Positions 16,535-26,252 of a stretch of 64,000 nucleotides of DNA are shown here, one piece after another; position 1 is the stretch's first letter; the number at the start of each line of letters is the position of its first letter. Made by a program: the position numbers and the translations under genes. Origin of the DNA: F23-B02 sp045601285 (GTDB lineage Bacteria; Bacillota; Clostridia; Oscillospirales; Oscillospiraceae); assembly GCA_045601285.1 (NCBI GenBank), contig JAZRZJ010000014.1, positions 14,423-78,422 of the forward strand, in the 5' to 3' direction. Under the pieces are notes generated by a model. It searched no databases and was not told where the DNA came from. It worked only from the letters and a program-made list of their open reading frames with translations.

Positions 16535-17790
16535 ACGAGAATAAGCGTAATGGAAAAATCTACGACAGTAAGATTTTCTGGGCAATAATCTCAGTGATTC
16601 TTTCCCTCATTATCTGGTCGTATGTTTCGAGCGTCAACGGCTCGATTATGGAAAAGACATTTTCGGGAATAGAGGTTCAGTTTGCCGGAGAAAGCAGCCT
16701 TGTAAATCAGAAGGGACTTTCAATAACAAACGTTGAAACCACATCTGTCAGTGTACGTATCCGAGGCAGCAGAGCGAACATAGGAAAGCTTAAAGCAACC
16801 GACATCAAGGCTGTTATTGATGTGAGCAAGATTACCCAGCCCAATGAGATGTCATGGTCTTACGAGCTTGTGTTCCCGAGCTATGTTGATACGAATGATA
16901 TTACAATTATCAGCAGCAGCACAGACAAGATTACATTCTCGGTTGTTAAGAATATCAGTAAGACCGTAGGCGTTAAGGGAAGCTTTGAGGGAACAATTGC
17001 CGAAGGCTGTGTTGCGGAAGAGCTTGTTTTCGACCCTGAAACAGTTGTAATTACCGGCCCTGAGAGCATTGTCAGCACCATCGACTATATCTGGGTAAGC
17101 TTTGGCGAAGGCAGAGAAATTGATAAAACATATTCTGTTGACGCAAGCTTCTCGGTTATTGATAAAAACGGGCAGCCTGTTTCCATGAGTGCGCTGGATA
17201 TACCTGTAAACTCCATTAACGTTACTCAGCCGATTTCTATTGAAAAGGAGCTGCCGCTTGTGGTCAATCTTATTCCCGGCGGCGGCGTAACCGAAGATGA
17301 TTGCAAGATTACAATCGAGCCTGAGTCTATTATTGTTGCGGCAGACTCAAAACTCATTAAAGACAAGAACAGTATTGTAATTGCTTCTGTTGATCTTGCA
17401 GCTTTCAAAAACTCCTACGAGCAGACATTCACGATCGCGCTTGATGACGGAGTTGAAAACCGCTCAGATGTTACTGAGGCAAAGGTTAAAATAGAAATTC
17501 CCGGAGTAAGCGTACGTACAATCAGAGTTTCAAACATTTCTTACATGAACTGTTCAAGCGGATACAGCGCATCAATTGTAACGTCTTACGTTGATATTAC
17601 TCTTCGCTCCAAGGACGCTTCTGCGCTTGCGGCTGTGAAGCCTGAAGATGTGTCCATTATTGCAGACCTTTCCGACTACGGCTCTACAGTAGGACAGGTT
17701 CGTGTAAACAGTAACGTAATCATCAGCGGCGGCGGAAATGTCGGAGCAGTAGGCGATGTAAGCGTTACGGTTAATATTCAGAAGAATTAA
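16531..17790 (+). CDS. cdaR: YbbR-domain protein, CdaA regulator CdaR
   Basis: Extracytoplasmic regulator of CdaA. One N-terminal membrane helix (about residues 13-31, WAIISVILSLIIW) is followed by a long beta-rich outer part with what look like four YbbR repeats of about 80-90 residues each. Length is 419 residues. The ATG overlaps the end of cdaA, as expected for the conserved cdaA-cdaR pair. Confidence 0.92.
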   Translation: MNENKRNGKIYDSKIFWAIISVILSLIIWSYVSSVNGSIMEKTFSGIEVQFAGESSLVNQKGLSITNVETTSVSVRIRGSRANIGKLKATDIKAVIDVSKITQPNEMSWSYELVFPSYVDTNDITIISSSTDKITFSVVKNISKTVGVKGSFEGTIAEGCVAEELVFDPETVVITGPESIVSTIDYIWVSFGEGREIDKTYSVDASFSVIDKNGQPVSMSALDIPVNSINVTQPISIEKELPLVVNLIPGGGVTEDDCKITIEPESIIVAADSKLIKDKNSIVIASVDLAAFKNSYEQTFTIALDDGVENRSDVTEAKVKIEIPGVSVRTIRVSNISYMNCSSGYSASIVTSYVDITLRSKDASALAAVKPEDVSIIADLSDYGSTVGQVRVNSNVIISGGGNVGAVGDVSVTVNIQKN

Positions 17791-17804
17791 GGAGAATTTG
17801 CATT

Positions 17805-18212
17805 ATGACTCAGGACGCTGTAGTAACAAAAGTTCTGAATAACGGCATGGCTGAGGTCGTCGTAACCCGCGGCACAGCCTGCGGAAGCAACTGCGGCAAT
17901 TGTGAAAGCTGTGTATTTCAGAATGAGCTGAAGGCTTTTGCAAAAAACACGATTAACGCCAAAAGGGGAGAAAAAGTAATTATTGAAACTCTCTCGTCAA
18001 GAATATTCGGCGCTGCGTTTCTTCTGTATATCGTGCCTTTTGTGTTTTTCTTTATCGGCTACGCTGTGGCTGCGCACTTTGATCTGAGCGAAGGACTGAG
18101 CATTCTCGTAAGTGCGGGTTTCTTTGCCGTTGCGGTTGCCGTTGTGGTTATCTATCAGCGTATAAACAAGAAGAAAAATCCGATTAAATTTGAAATAGTT
18201 CAGTTTCGCTGA
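17805..18212 (+). CDS. SoxR-reducing system protein RseC family
   Basis: Membrane protein of 135 residues. The N-terminal soluble domain has the cysteine cluster CGSNCGNCESC (about residues 26-36), expected to bind Fe-S or take part in redox relay. Two membrane helices follow (about 66-88 and 96-116) and a basic C-terminal tail. In anaerobes RseC proteins often accompany Rnf electron-transport complexes, but no rnf gene is visible here. The function in this context is unknown. Confidence 0.88.
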   Translation: MTQDAVVTKVLNNGMAEVVVTRGTACGSNCGNCESCVFQNELKAFAKNTINAKRGEKVIIETLSSRIFGAAFLLYIVPFVFFFIGYAVAAHFDLSEGLSILVSAGFFAVAVAVVVIYQRINKKKNPIKFEIVQFR

Positions 18213-18223
18213 CAGGAGGAGCA

Positions 18224-19102
18224 ATGATTAAAAGTATGACAGGCTACGGCAGTGCAAAAGGCACTGTCGAAGGCATTGAAGTTGCAGTTGAATTAAAAAG
18301 CGTAAATAATAAATTTCTCGATACTTCTGTCAGATTTCCGAGAAGCTTTATTTTTGCGGAGGAAACCCTGAAATCCGCTGTCCAGTCCCATATAAGCAGA
18401 GGCAAGGTCGACGTATTTGTCACTGTTGATTCGTCCATGGCCGACGATATGGCAGTAAGAGTAAACGAGCCGCTGCTCAGAGGCTATATTGACGCAATCA
18501 AAAGCATTTCCGACGTCTTTGAGCTTCCCGGCGATATGACGGCAATGAATGTAAGCCGCTTTCCCGATGTTCTTTCCGTTGAGAAAAAGGAGCTGAACGC
18601 CGATGCGGTGGCAGGGGGAATAAAAGCAATTGCCGAGCAGGCCCTCTGCGACTTTGACGCAATGCGCATCAGAGAGGGCAAAAAGCTGCACGAGGACGTG
18701 CTTAGTAAGCTTGAAACCATAGACAAGCTTGTGACTGCCGTGGAAGAAACAGCGCCTGAGACAGTTGCGGCCTACAGAGAACGTCTGCTTCAGAAGATGA
18801 ATGAGGTTCTCGGCACAGCGGGAATAGATGAAACACGCATAATTGCCGAGGCCGCAATTTTTGCGGACAAGGTTGCAGTCGATGAGGAAACTGTCCGTTT
18901 GCGCAGCCACATGGAGCAGCTTAAAATTATGCTTAACGCCGGCTCGCCAATCGGAAGAAAGATTGATTTTCTCATTCAGGAGTTTAACCGCGAGGCAAAT
19001 ACAATCGGCTCAAAATGTCAGAACAAGGATATTTCCTACGTTGTTGTTGAGCTGAAGTCCGAGATAGAGAAAATCAGAGAACAGATTCAGAATATTGAAT
19101 AA
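18224..19102 (+). CDS. yicC: YicC family protein (putative endoribonuclease)
   Basis: Conserved protein of 292 residues beginning with the family signature MIKSMTGYGSAKG. A long coiled-coil-like helical segment lies in the second half, and the C-terminal DUF1732 motif includes EFNREANTIGSKCQN (near 249-263). E. coli YicC has been described as an endoribonuclease; activity here is by homology only. SD AGGAGG precedes the ATG. The neighbouring order yicC-remA-gmk-rpoZ-priA is conserved in Firmicutes. Confidence 0.94.
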   Translation: MIKSMTGYGSAKGTVEGIEVAVELKSVNNKFLDTSVRFPRSFIFAEETLKSAVQSHISRGKVDVFVTVDSSMADDMAVRVNEPLLRGYIDAIKSISDVFELPGDMTAMNVSRFPDVLSVEKKELNADAVAGGIKAIAEQALCDFDAMRIREGKKLHEDVLSKLETIDKLVTAVEETAPETVAAYRERLLQKMNEVLGTAGIDETRIIAEAAIFADKVAVDEETVRLRSHMEQLKIMLNAGSPIGRKIDFLIQEFNREANTIGSKCQNKDISYVVVELKSEIEKIREQIQNIE

Positions 19103-19113
19103 GGAGTCTGTAT

Positions 19114-19374
19114 ATGAAGCTTATCAATATCGGATTTGGAAATATGGTTGCCGCAGAAAGAATCGTTGCAATCGTAAGCCCCGAGTCCGCACCCATCAAG
19201 CGAATGATTCAGGACGTACGCGACAAGGGCCTGCTGATTGATGCCTCCTTCGGCAGAAGCACAAAAGCGGTTGTTGTTGTGGACAGCGGAAACATTGTTC
19301 TCTCTGCACTGACACCTGAAGCATTGGCTGCACGAATGACAAATAAATCAGAGGAAGGAATAAATAATGGCTAA
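19114..19374 (+). CDS. remA: RemA-like extracellular matrix regulator (DUF370)
   Basis: Small DNA-binding regulator of 86 residues. In B. subtilis RemA activates biofilm matrix and osmoprotection genes. It matches the family throughout: INIGFGNMVAAERIVAIVSPESAP at the N-terminus (first about 30 residues), and the DKGLLIDASFGRSTKAVV region. SD AAGGAG is upstream. It overlaps the gmk start by 8 bases. Regulatory targets in this organism are unknown. Confidence 0.94.
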   Translation: MKLINIGFGNMVAAERIVAIVSPESAPIKRMIQDVRDKGLLIDASFGRSTKAVVVVDSGNIVLSALTPEALAARMTNKSEEGINNG

Positions 19375-19972
19375 GCAAAGAGGAAAACTTATCGTAATTT
19401 CCGGCCCGTCAGGAGCGGGAAAAAGCACCGTAGTGTTCAAGGCACTTGAGGGACGCAGTGACTGCTGCTTCTCCGTTTCCGTAACCACAAGAAAGCCCCG
19501 TCCCACAGAGGTTGACGGCAGAGAGTATTTCTTTGTGGAGCCCGACAGATTCAAGGAAATGATTGCAAACGACGAGCTTCTTGAGCACGCGGAATATGTT
19601 GCAAATTCCTACGGAACTCCGAGAGCGTATGTGGAAAAGAAGCTTAATGAAGGAATCAACGTAATTCTTGATATTGAGGTGCAGGGCGCTCTTCAGGTAC
19701 ACGAAAAGATGCCCGAAGCCATTTTGATATTCTTCATTCCTCCCACTATGGAGGAGCTTGAAAGACGTCTGCGCGGCAGAGGCACCGACTCCGAGCGTAA
19801 GATACAGGCAAGACTCTACCGTGCAAGAGAGGAATATGAGCTTGCAAACTTCTATGACTACATAATAGTCAATGACGATGCCGATGTTGCGGCAAATGAG
19901 TTTTCAGCGATTATTACTGCGGAAAACTGCAAATTTAAGGACAGAAAATTTTATTTGAGTGAGGTAAAATAA
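19367..19972 (+). CDS. gmk: Guanylate kinase
   Basis: Phosphorylates GMP to GDP. The P-loop SGPSGAGKST is near residues 13-22. The GMP-binding region VTTRKPRPTEVDGREYFFV is near 39-57 and carries the usual Arg and Tyr contacts. Length 201 residues. It lies between remA and rpoZ in the conserved Firmicutes cluster and is translated from ATG 19367, overlapping remA. Confidence 0.97.
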   Translation: MAKQRGKLIVISGPSGAGKSTVVFKALEGRSDCCFSVSVTTRKPRPTEVDGREYFFVEPDRFKEMIANDELLEHAEYVANSYGTPRAYVEKKLNEGINVILDIEVQGALQVHEKMPEAILIFFIPPTMEELERRLRGRGTDSERKIQARLYRAREEYELANFYDYIIVNDDADVAANEFSAIITAENCKFKDRKFYLSEVK

Positions 19973-19974
19973 TC

Positions 19975-20166
19975 ATGATGCTTTATCCCCCCGTTGCTGA
20001 ACTGGTTGACAAGACCGGCAGCCGTTATCAGCTTGTAAATCTGGTAGCAAGAAGAGCGCGCGTAATTTCCAGCGAAGCAGAGGAAAACGGCGAGATCCTT
20101 GAAAAGAAGCCCGTTTCCGCCGCAATTGACGAAGTTTATACCGGTAAGCTCACTATCGAGAAGTAA
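19975..20166 (+). CDS. rpoZ: RNA polymerase omega subunit
   Basis: Small subunit that assists assembly of the beta-prime subunit. At 63 residues it is short, as in other Clostridia. The conserved segment SRYQLVNLVARRAR (about 18-31) and the AIDEVYTGKL end support the call. Tandem ATGs at 19975 and 19978 are both possible starts, after GAGG at 19961. It follows gmk by two bases. Confidence 0.92.
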   Translation: MMLYPPVAELVDKTGSRYQLVNLVARRARVISSEAEENGEILEKKPVSAAIDEVYTGKLTIEK

Positions 20167-20174
20167 TTATTATT

Positions 20175-20200
20175 GCAGCGGAGCCAAACAGCTCCGCTGT
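20175..20200 (+). other. Hairpin between rpoZ and priA
   Basis: Arms 20175-20184 and 20191-20200 pair over 10 bp (one G-T) around a 6-base loop. It is followed by GTTTGAAC with no real T-run, so it is probably a weak attenuator or RNA-stability element rather than a full terminator. Confidence 0.5.
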
Positions 20201-20226
20201 GTTTGAACTGAGGGGAGGCATGGTCT

Positions 20227-22470
20227 GTGAAGGTTGCAAAAATTGCGGTTTCCGCCGCTACATACTGGCTTGACAGACCTTATGATTACCTCGTCCCAGA
20301 AAAGCTTGAAGCGGCCGCTGTTCCGGGAGCACGTGTGACTGTTCCGTTTTCAAGGGGAAACAGACGCAGTGAGGGCGTAATACTGAGCGTCGCAGACCAC
20401 AGCGATTATGATAAGCTGAAAGCTGTTGAATCTGTTCTTGACACAGAACCCGTGCTTTCGGCTGAGCAGATCAAGCTTGCCATGTGGATGCACGACAGAT
20501 TTTTCTGCACAGTCTATGATGCCGTAAAGACCATTCTGCCGGCAGGCTTGTGGTTTAGGCCCGACGGAAGCCGCCGTGCCAACGATAAAAGGGTTGAGAT
20601 GATTGATATTGCCGTTCCGGTTGAGGACGCAATTGAAATCGCACGGCAGAAAAAGCGCAAGGCGCCAATGCAATCCGCAATTCTTGAGCTTCTCTGCACT
20701 GCGGGCAGGGTTCCTGCGGCGGACGCACTGCGGTTTGTGGGCGCTTCGAGACAATCCCTCAATGCCCTTATAAATGCGGAGCTTGTCAGCGTTGACTGCG
20801 AGGAGGTTTTCCGCAGACCTGAGGTATGGAGCGATGAGCTTATTCCCGTGCCGCAGCTTAATGATGCTCAGAGCAAGGCGTATGACGGCATTGCCGAATT
20901 ACTTAACCGCGATAATGCCGAAGCTGCTTTGCTTTTCGGCGTAACCGGAAGCGGCAAGACCTCGGTCTATATTCACTTGATAAGTGAAACGCTCAGAAGC
21001 GGAAAGACGGCAATTCTGCTTGTTCCCGAGATCGCGCTCACTCCGCAGATGCTTGCAACTTTTTCGGCATATTTCGGCAATGAAATTGCTGTGCTGCACA
21101 GCAGTCTCGGTATTGGCGAGCGTTATGATGAGTGGAAGCGCGTCAAAAACGGTGACGCAAGGCTTGTGATCGGAACGAGAAGCGCCGTTTTTGCGCCTAA
21201 TGAAAACCTCGGTCTGATTATTATTGATGAGGAGCAGGAGGACAGCTACAAGTCCGAAAACAGCCCCAGATATCACGCAAGAGACATTGCAAAGTACCGC
21301 TGCGCCAAATCAAAGGCATTGCTGCTTATGGGCTCCGCAACACCCGATGTGGAAAGCCGATATGCCGCTGAAGCGGGTAAGTACAGCTATTTTGAGCTTC
21401 CGGACAGATATAATGAGATGATGCTTCCGAAGGTAAGCGTTGTTGATATGAAGCGTGAGCTGCGCCGTGGAAACAGCGGAAATCTCAGCGTTATGCTTCA
21501 GAATGAGATTTCCGAAAATATCAGCCGCGGAGAGCAGAGCATTCTGTTTATTAACAGGCGCGGCGCCCACAAGCTTATATGCTGCGGCGAGTGCGGTTAT
21601 ATTTATAAATGTCCGCGCTGCAGCGTGTCGCTTACTTATCACAGTGTTAACCGCAGGCTTATCTGCCACTACTGCGGATACAGCCGCAAGCCCGACGAGG
21701 AATGTCCCGACTGCAGCGGCAAGCTTTCAGCTGTCGGCGCAGGTACTCAGCTTATTGAGGAGGAGCTTGCAGAGCTTTTCCCCGACACCAAGGTGCTGCG
21801 AATGGACGCTGATACGGTAAGAAAAGCGGGCTCCCACGACGTTCTGCTTGACCGGTTTATAAACGAAAAAATTCCGATTATGGTTGGAACCCAGATGGTT
21901 ACAAAGGGACTTAACTTTGAAAACGTAACCTTAATCGGCGTTCTTTCCGCGGACCAGAGCTTGTATTGCGGAGATTACCGTGCGGGAGAGCGTACATTTT
22001 CTCTTATAACACAGGTTGTGGGCAGAAGCGGACGCGGAACCAAGCCCGGCAGAGCGGTAATTCAGACCTTCACGCCGCAGAATGAAATCATTCTTCAGGC
22101 TGCAGCTCAGGATTATGACAGCTTTTATAAATCTGAAATTGAGCTTCGCAGACTTCAGGAAACGCCGCCGTTTTCGGATATAATATCTGTTACGGCTACG
22201 GGACTTGACGAGGATCAGGTAATAAGATGCTGTGTTGATATAAGAAATATTCTTACTGCATCGGTTAGGCACCGTGCTGATGTGCGCGTGCTCGGACCTG
22301 CGCCCCTTGCGGTTGTGAAGGTTAATAACCGTTACAGATACAGAATTAACATTGATTGCAGGGCAGATGCGGAAATTCGTAAAATTGTTTCCGCAATTCT
22401 GATTAAGTGCAATTCAGACGGAAAATACAAGGGCGTCAGCATTTTTGCCGACAATAATCCCTCTGATTGA
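20227..22470 (+). CDS. priA: Primosomal protein N' (replication restart helicase PriA)
   Basis: 3'-5' helicase that reloads the replisome at stalled forks. The N-terminal DNA-binding domain (about residues 1-105) is followed by the helicase core, with Walker A GVTGSGKTSVY near 238-248 and Walker B IIIDEEQED, where the usual DEEH is DEEQ. The zinc module of eight cysteines (CGEC, CPRC, CHYC, CPDC) lies near 455-500. GTG 20227 follows GGGGAGG (20212-20218) at a spacing of 8. Length 747 residues. Confidence 0.96.
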   Translation: MKVAKIAVSAATYWLDRPYDYLVPEKLEAAAVPGARVTVPFSRGNRRSEGVILSVADHSDYDKLKAVESVLDTEPVLSAEQIKLAMWMHDRFFCTVYDAVKTILPAGLWFRPDGSRRANDKRVEMIDIAVPVEDAIEIARQKKRKAPMQSAILELLCTAGRVPAADALRFVGASRQSLNALINAELVSVDCEEVFRRPEVWSDELIPVPQLNDAQSKAYDGIAELLNRDNAEAALLFGVTGSGKTSVYIHLISETLRSGKTAILLVPEIALTPQMLATFSAYFGNEIAVLHSSLGIGERYDEWKRVKNGDARLVIGTRSAVFAPNENLGLIIIDEEQEDSYKSENSPRYHARDIAKYRCAKSKALLLMGSATPDVESRYAAEAGKYSYFELPDRYNEMMLPKVSVVDMKRELRRGNSGNLSVMLQNEISENISRGEQSILFINRRGAHKLICCGECGYIYKCPRCSVSLTYHSVNRRLICHYCGYSRKPDEECPDCSGKLSAVGAGTQLIEEELAELFPDTKVLRMDADTVRKAGSHDVLLDRFINEKIPIMVGTQMVTKGLNFENVTLIGVLSADQSLYCGDYRAGERTFSLITQVVGRSGRGTKPGRAVIQTFTPQNEIILQAAAQDYDSFYKSEIELRRLQETPPFSDIISVTATGLDEDQVIRCCVDIRNILTASVRHRADVRVLGPAPLAVVKVNNRYRYRINIDCRADAEIRKIVSAILIKCNSDGKYKGVSIFADNNPSD

Positions 22471-22485
22471 TACAGGAGTACAGAT

Positions 22486-22983
22486 ATGGCGTTAAGAAAC
22501 ATTGTGACAAAAGGCGAAAGCATTCTGGAAAAGGTTTGCAGACCCGTTAGCAAGTTTGACGAAAAGCTTCACATTCTTCTTGATGACATGGCGGAAACGC
22601 TTGAAAAAGCCGACGGTGTAGGTCTTGCCGCACCTCAGGTAGGCATTCTCAGACGTGCTGCGCTTGTCCTTGAAACTAATGTAGGCGAAGACGAAGAGGA
22701 ATTTGTCATTGAATTTATTAATCCTGAAATTATTGAGTTTTCAGGCGAACAGACCGGTGCCGAGGGCTGCCTCAGCGTTCCCGGCGAATACGGCATCGTG
22801 ACCCGTCCCGATTACGTTAAAGCCAGAGCCCAGGACAGAAACGGTGATTGGTTTGAGTATGAGGGTACGGGACTTACCGCAAGATGTATGTGCCATGAGT
22901 TTGAGCATCTTGACGGCCATCTTTTCCTTGAAAAGTGCGAGCGTATGCTTACCGAAGAGGAAATGAGCGGCGGCGAGGAGTGA
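22486..22983 (+). CDS. def: Peptide deformylase
   Basis: Metalloenzyme removing the N-formyl group from new proteins. All three motifs are present: GVGLAAPQVG near residues 44-53, EGCLSVPG near 88-95 with the metal-binding Cys, and HEFEHLDG near 138-145 with two His ligands and the catalytic Glu. The last motif has Glu where most members have Asp (HExDH). Length 165. It precedes fmt, the enzyme that adds the formyl group to initiator tRNA. Confidence 0.96.
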   Translation: MALRNIVTKGESILEKVCRPVSKFDEKLHILLDDMAETLEKADGVGLAAPQVGILRRAALVLETNVGEDEEEFVIEFINPEIIEFSGEQTGAEGCLSVPGEYGIVTRPDYVKARAQDRNGDWFEYEGTGLTARCMCHEFEHLDGHLFLEKCERMLTEEEMSGGEE

Positions 22984-22987
22984 TTTA

Positions 22988-23908
22988 ATGCGTATTGTTT
23001 TCATGGGTACGCCGGATTTTGCGGCTGAATCTTTGAAAAAGCTTATAGATGAAAAATACAATGTTGTCGGTGTTTTCACCCAGCCCGACAAGCCTAAAAA
23101 CAGGGGAATGCAGCTTGCCTTCAGTCCCGTAAAGGAGCTTGCGCTTGCAAACGACATTCCCGTTTTCCAGCCGGTTAAGATGCGTGACGGCACGGCATTG
23201 GAGATTGTTAAGAGCCTTGAACCTGACATTCTTGTTGTTGTTGCCTACGGCAGAATCCTGCCCGATGATATTCTTGCCGCTGCCAAGTACGGTGCAATCA
23301 ACGTTCACGCCTCTCTGCTTCCGAAGTATCGCGGTGCGGCACCTATTCAATGGGCTGTGCTCAACGGTGATAAGGTTACGGGTGTGTCCACGATGTATCT
23401 TGCAACCGAGATGGATACGGGCGATATTATTTACACCGATGAAACCGAAATCGGTGAGTTTGAAACCTCCGGTGAGCTGTTTGACAGACTTATGGTTATG
23501 GGTGCGGAGCTTTTGGACAAAACGCTTCGTGATATTGAGGCCGGTGTTGCTCCGAGAATTCCTCAGAATCATGCCGAGGCAAGCTATGTTACCATGCTTG
23601 ACAAGAGCATAAGCCCAATTGACTGGAGCAGATCCCCGAGAGAGATAGTCAAATGGATCTACGGTCTGCAGCCCTGGCCGGTTGCCACAATGCAGATTAA
23701 GGGCGAAACCTTTAAGGTGTTCGCTGCGGAATATACGGAAAACAGCACCGATAAAGAGTGCGGCAAAATTGTCAGCACGGGTAAAAACGGCATTGAAGTT
23801 GCCTGCGGCGAGGGCAAGACGGTTCTTGTAACCGAAATTCAGGCACCGGGCAAAAAGCGTATGAAGGCGGCAGATTATCTGCTCGGCCATCCTGTTAAGG
23901 CGGATTAA
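22988..23908 (+). CDS. fmt: Methionyl-tRNA formyltransferase
   Basis: Formylates initiator Met-tRNA using 10-formyl-tetrahydrofolate. Begins with the conserved MRIVFMGTPDFAAESL. The catalytic region HASLLPKYRGAAPIQWA (near residues 107-123) includes the Asn-His-Asp active site (N near 105, H near 107, D near 143 in EMDTGDI). A C-terminal OB-like domain follows. Length is 306, start ATG 22988, four bases after def. Confidence 0.97.
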   Translation: MRIVFMGTPDFAAESLKKLIDEKYNVVGVFTQPDKPKNRGMQLAFSPVKELALANDIPVFQPVKMRDGTALEIVKSLEPDILVVVAYGRILPDDILAAAKYGAINVHASLLPKYRGAAPIQWAVLNGDKVTGVSTMYLATEMDTGDIIYTDETEIGEFETSGELFDRLMVMGAELLDKTLRDIEAGVAPRIPQNHAEASYVTMLDKSISPIDWSRSPREIVKWIYGLQPWPVATMQIKGETFKVFAAEYTENSTDKECGKIVSTGKNGIEVACGEGKTVLVTEIQAPGKKRMKAADYLLGHPVKAD

Positions 23909-23910
23909 AA

Positions 23911-25212
23911 ATGGACAAAGCAAGAGCGGCGGCGCTGGAAATCCTTGAGCGCTGCAGAAGAAACAGCGCGTGGTCATCGGCGACTATTGATTCTGTCATA
24001 ACTAAATATTCTCTTGATGCACGTTCTGCTGCGCTTGCTTCCGGCATAAGCCTCGGCGTAATGCAAAACTCAAGCCTGTGCGATTATTACATCGACTACT
24101 TCAGCACATCGAAGATTGAGCCGAAGGTGCGCGATATTATGCGAGCTGCGGTTTATCAGCTGCTGTTTATGGACAGGATCCCCGATAACGCCGCTGTGAA
24201 TGAAGCTGTTGAGCAAGTCAAAAGTCTTGGTTTTTCAAGGGCTTCGGGCTTTGTGAATGCAGTTTTGCGCAGGATTGCAAAGGATAAGGACAAGCTGCCT
24301 GAAATTCATGATAAGGGCTCTGCAAAGTACCTTTCCGTTAAATACAGTCACCCTCTGTGGCTTGCTGAGCTGATGATAAATGAGAAGGGCTATGAATTTG
24401 CGGAGGCATTCCTTTCGGCAAATAACACCGTTCCCAAAACAGCAATTCAGGTCAATACTCTGAAAATCAGTACGCCGGAATTTGAGATGAAGCTCCGGGA
24501 GAGAGGCGTTGAGTTCAAGCGCCATGATTGGCTTGAAAACTGCCTTGTTGTCAGCGGCAATATCACATCAATGTACGGATTCAGCGAGGGACTGTTCTAT
24601 GTTCAGGACCCGGCCGCCAGATGCGCCGTATCTGCCGCAGAGCTTAAACCGGGCATGAGCGTGCTCGATGCCTGTGCAGCACCGGGCGGAAAGAGCTTTG
24701 CCGCTGCGATTGACATGAAAAACAGCGGAAGCATTCTGTCCTGCGACCTGCATGAGAAAAAGCTTTCGCTGATTGACAGCGGAGCGGAAAGACTCGGCAT
24801 TGATATAATCAGTACCGAGGCTGTAGACGCCCGAAAAGAACGCGGTGAGCTTTTTGACGTGATTATTGCGGACGTTCCGTGCTCGGGACTCGGCGTAATC
24901 AGAAAAAAGCCTGATATCAGGTTAAAAGCTCCCGACGAGCTTGAAAAGCTTCCGGAAATTCAGCTTGCCGTACTGAACAATCTTACGAAAAACCTTAAGG
25001 CAGGCGGTGTGTTCATTTATTCTACCTGCACTGTGCTTAAGCGTGAGAACGAGGACATGGTTAATGCCTTTCTCGCAGACAATGACTGCTTCACAGCTGA
25101 AAAATTCACGCTCCCGAATGGGAAAACGGCTGAAAACGGTATGTACACTTTCTGGCCTAATATTGATGAAACAGATGGATTTTTCATCTGCAAAATCAGG
25201 AGAATTAAATGA
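23911..25212 (+). CDS. rsmB: 16S rRNA (cytosine-967-C5)-methyltransferase
   Basis: Methylates C967 of 16S rRNA using SAM. An N-terminal NusB-like RNA-binding domain (about residues 1-130) is joined to a Rossmann methyltransferase with SAM motif DACAAPGGKSFAAA near 252-265. The two catalytic cysteines are in DVPCSGLGVIRKKPD (near 320) and YSTCTV (near 373). Length 433 residues, two bases after fmt. Confidence 0.96.
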   Translation: MDKARAAALEILERCRRNSAWSSATIDSVITKYSLDARSAALASGISLGVMQNSSLCDYYIDYFSTSKIEPKVRDIMRAAVYQLLFMDRIPDNAAVNEAVEQVKSLGFSRASGFVNAVLRRIAKDKDKLPEIHDKGSAKYLSVKYSHPLWLAELMINEKGYEFAEAFLSANNTVPKTAIQVNTLKISTPEFEMKLRERGVEFKRHDWLENCLVVSGNITSMYGFSEGLFYVQDPAARCAVSAAELKPGMSVLDACAAPGGKSFAAAIDMKNSGSILSCDLHEKKLSLIDSGAERLGIDIISTEAVDARKERGELFDVIIADVPCSGLGVIRKKPDIRLKAPDELEKLPEIQLAVLNNLTKNLKAGGVFIYSTCTVLKRENEDMVNAFLADNDCFTAEKFTLPNGKTAENGMYTFWPNIDETDGFFICKIRRIK

Positions 25213-26237
25213 AAAACATAAAGTCTATGCTGCCTGAAGAGATTGCGGCGGATTTTGAGGCAATGGGTTTGCCGAAATACCGTGCAAAGCAGGTTTTTAA
25301 ATGGCTTGCCCGCGGTGTCGGCTCATTTGATGAAATGAGCGATATTCCCAAGACTCTTCGTGAAAAGCTGGAAAAAGAATATACGATTTATAGGCCAAGG
25401 GTGCTGAGCAAGCAGGTTTCGCAGATCGACGGAACGATCAAGTACCTTTGGGAGCTTTATGACGGCAACGCGGTTGAAACGGTCGTAATGAGCTACAGGC
25501 ACGGAAATACCGTCTGCGTTTCGTCTCAGGTGGGCTGCAGACAGGGCTGTGCCTTCTGCGCCTCCACTATCGGAGGGCTTGTCAGATGTTTAGAGCCCTC
25601 GGAAATACTTGACGAGGTTCTGTTTTCCGAGCTTGATTCAGGTAAGCATATTTCAAATATTGTTCTTATGGGAATAGGCGAGCCACTTGATAACTTTGAC
25701 AATGTGATGAAATTCATCAGGCTTGTCAACTGCCCAGATGGAATGAACATCGGAATGCGTCACATTTCGCTTTCAACCTGCGGCATCATTGAGCGTTTTG
25801 ATGACCTTGCGGCGCAGGACATACCCATTACGCTTGCTGTGTCCCTGCACGCTCCCGATGATGAAACGAGAACAAAGATTATGCCTGCAAACCGCGGACG
25901 CGGTGTGGATAAGCTTGTTGACGCCTGCAGAAAGTATTATGAAAAGACAGGCAGAAGAATTTCCTTTGAATATGCAATGATTGACGGCGTAAATGATACT
26001 GAGTATCATGCAAGACTGCTTGCAAAACGTGCAAAAGCAGTTGGTGCTCATGTAAATCTTATCCCGCTCAATCATGTTGAGGAGAGTAAATACGGGCCTT
26101 CAAGCCCCGGACACATGAAGGCTTTTATAAAAATTCTTGAAGATGAAGGCGTTAACTCCACGGTGAGAAGAAAGCTCGGCGGAGATGTTGATGCCTCCTG
26201 CGGCCAGCTTCGCAGAAAAATGCAGAAGAATAGATAA
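25209..26237 (+). CDS. rlmN: Dual-specificity RNA methyltransferase RlmN
   Basis: Radical-SAM enzyme that methylates C2 of A2503 in 23S rRNA and A37 of some tRNAs. The cluster motif CxxxCxxC appears as CRQGCAFC near residues 109-116. The methyl-carrier Cys is in the C-terminal GDVDASCGQLR (near 325-335), and the other family motifs (MGIGEPLDN, SLHAP) are intact. Length 342. The ATG overlaps the rsmB stop as ATGA. Confidence 0.97.
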   Translation: MKNIKSMLPEEIAADFEAMGLPKYRAKQVFKWLARGVGSFDEMSDIPKTLREKLEKEYTIYRPRVLSKQVSQIDGTIKYLWELYDGNAVETVVMSYRHGNTVCVSSQVGCRQGCAFCASTIGGLVRCLEPSEILDEVLFSELDSGKHISNIVLMGIGEPLDNFDNVMKFIRLVNCPDGMNIGMRHISLSTCGIIERFDDLAAQDIPITLAVSLHAPDDETRTKIMPANRGRGVDKLVDACRKYYEKTGRRISFEYAMIDGVNDTEYHARLLAKRAKAVGAHVNLIPLNHVEESKYGPSSPGHMKAFIKILEDEGVNSTVRRKLGGDVDASCGQLRRKMQKNR

Positions 26238-26252
26238 AAAGGACTGTTTGCC

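Noticed and set aside
22985..23977. Minus-strand open frame of 330 codons opposite fmt
   Set aside because: No motifs or SD; fmt on the other strand is certain.
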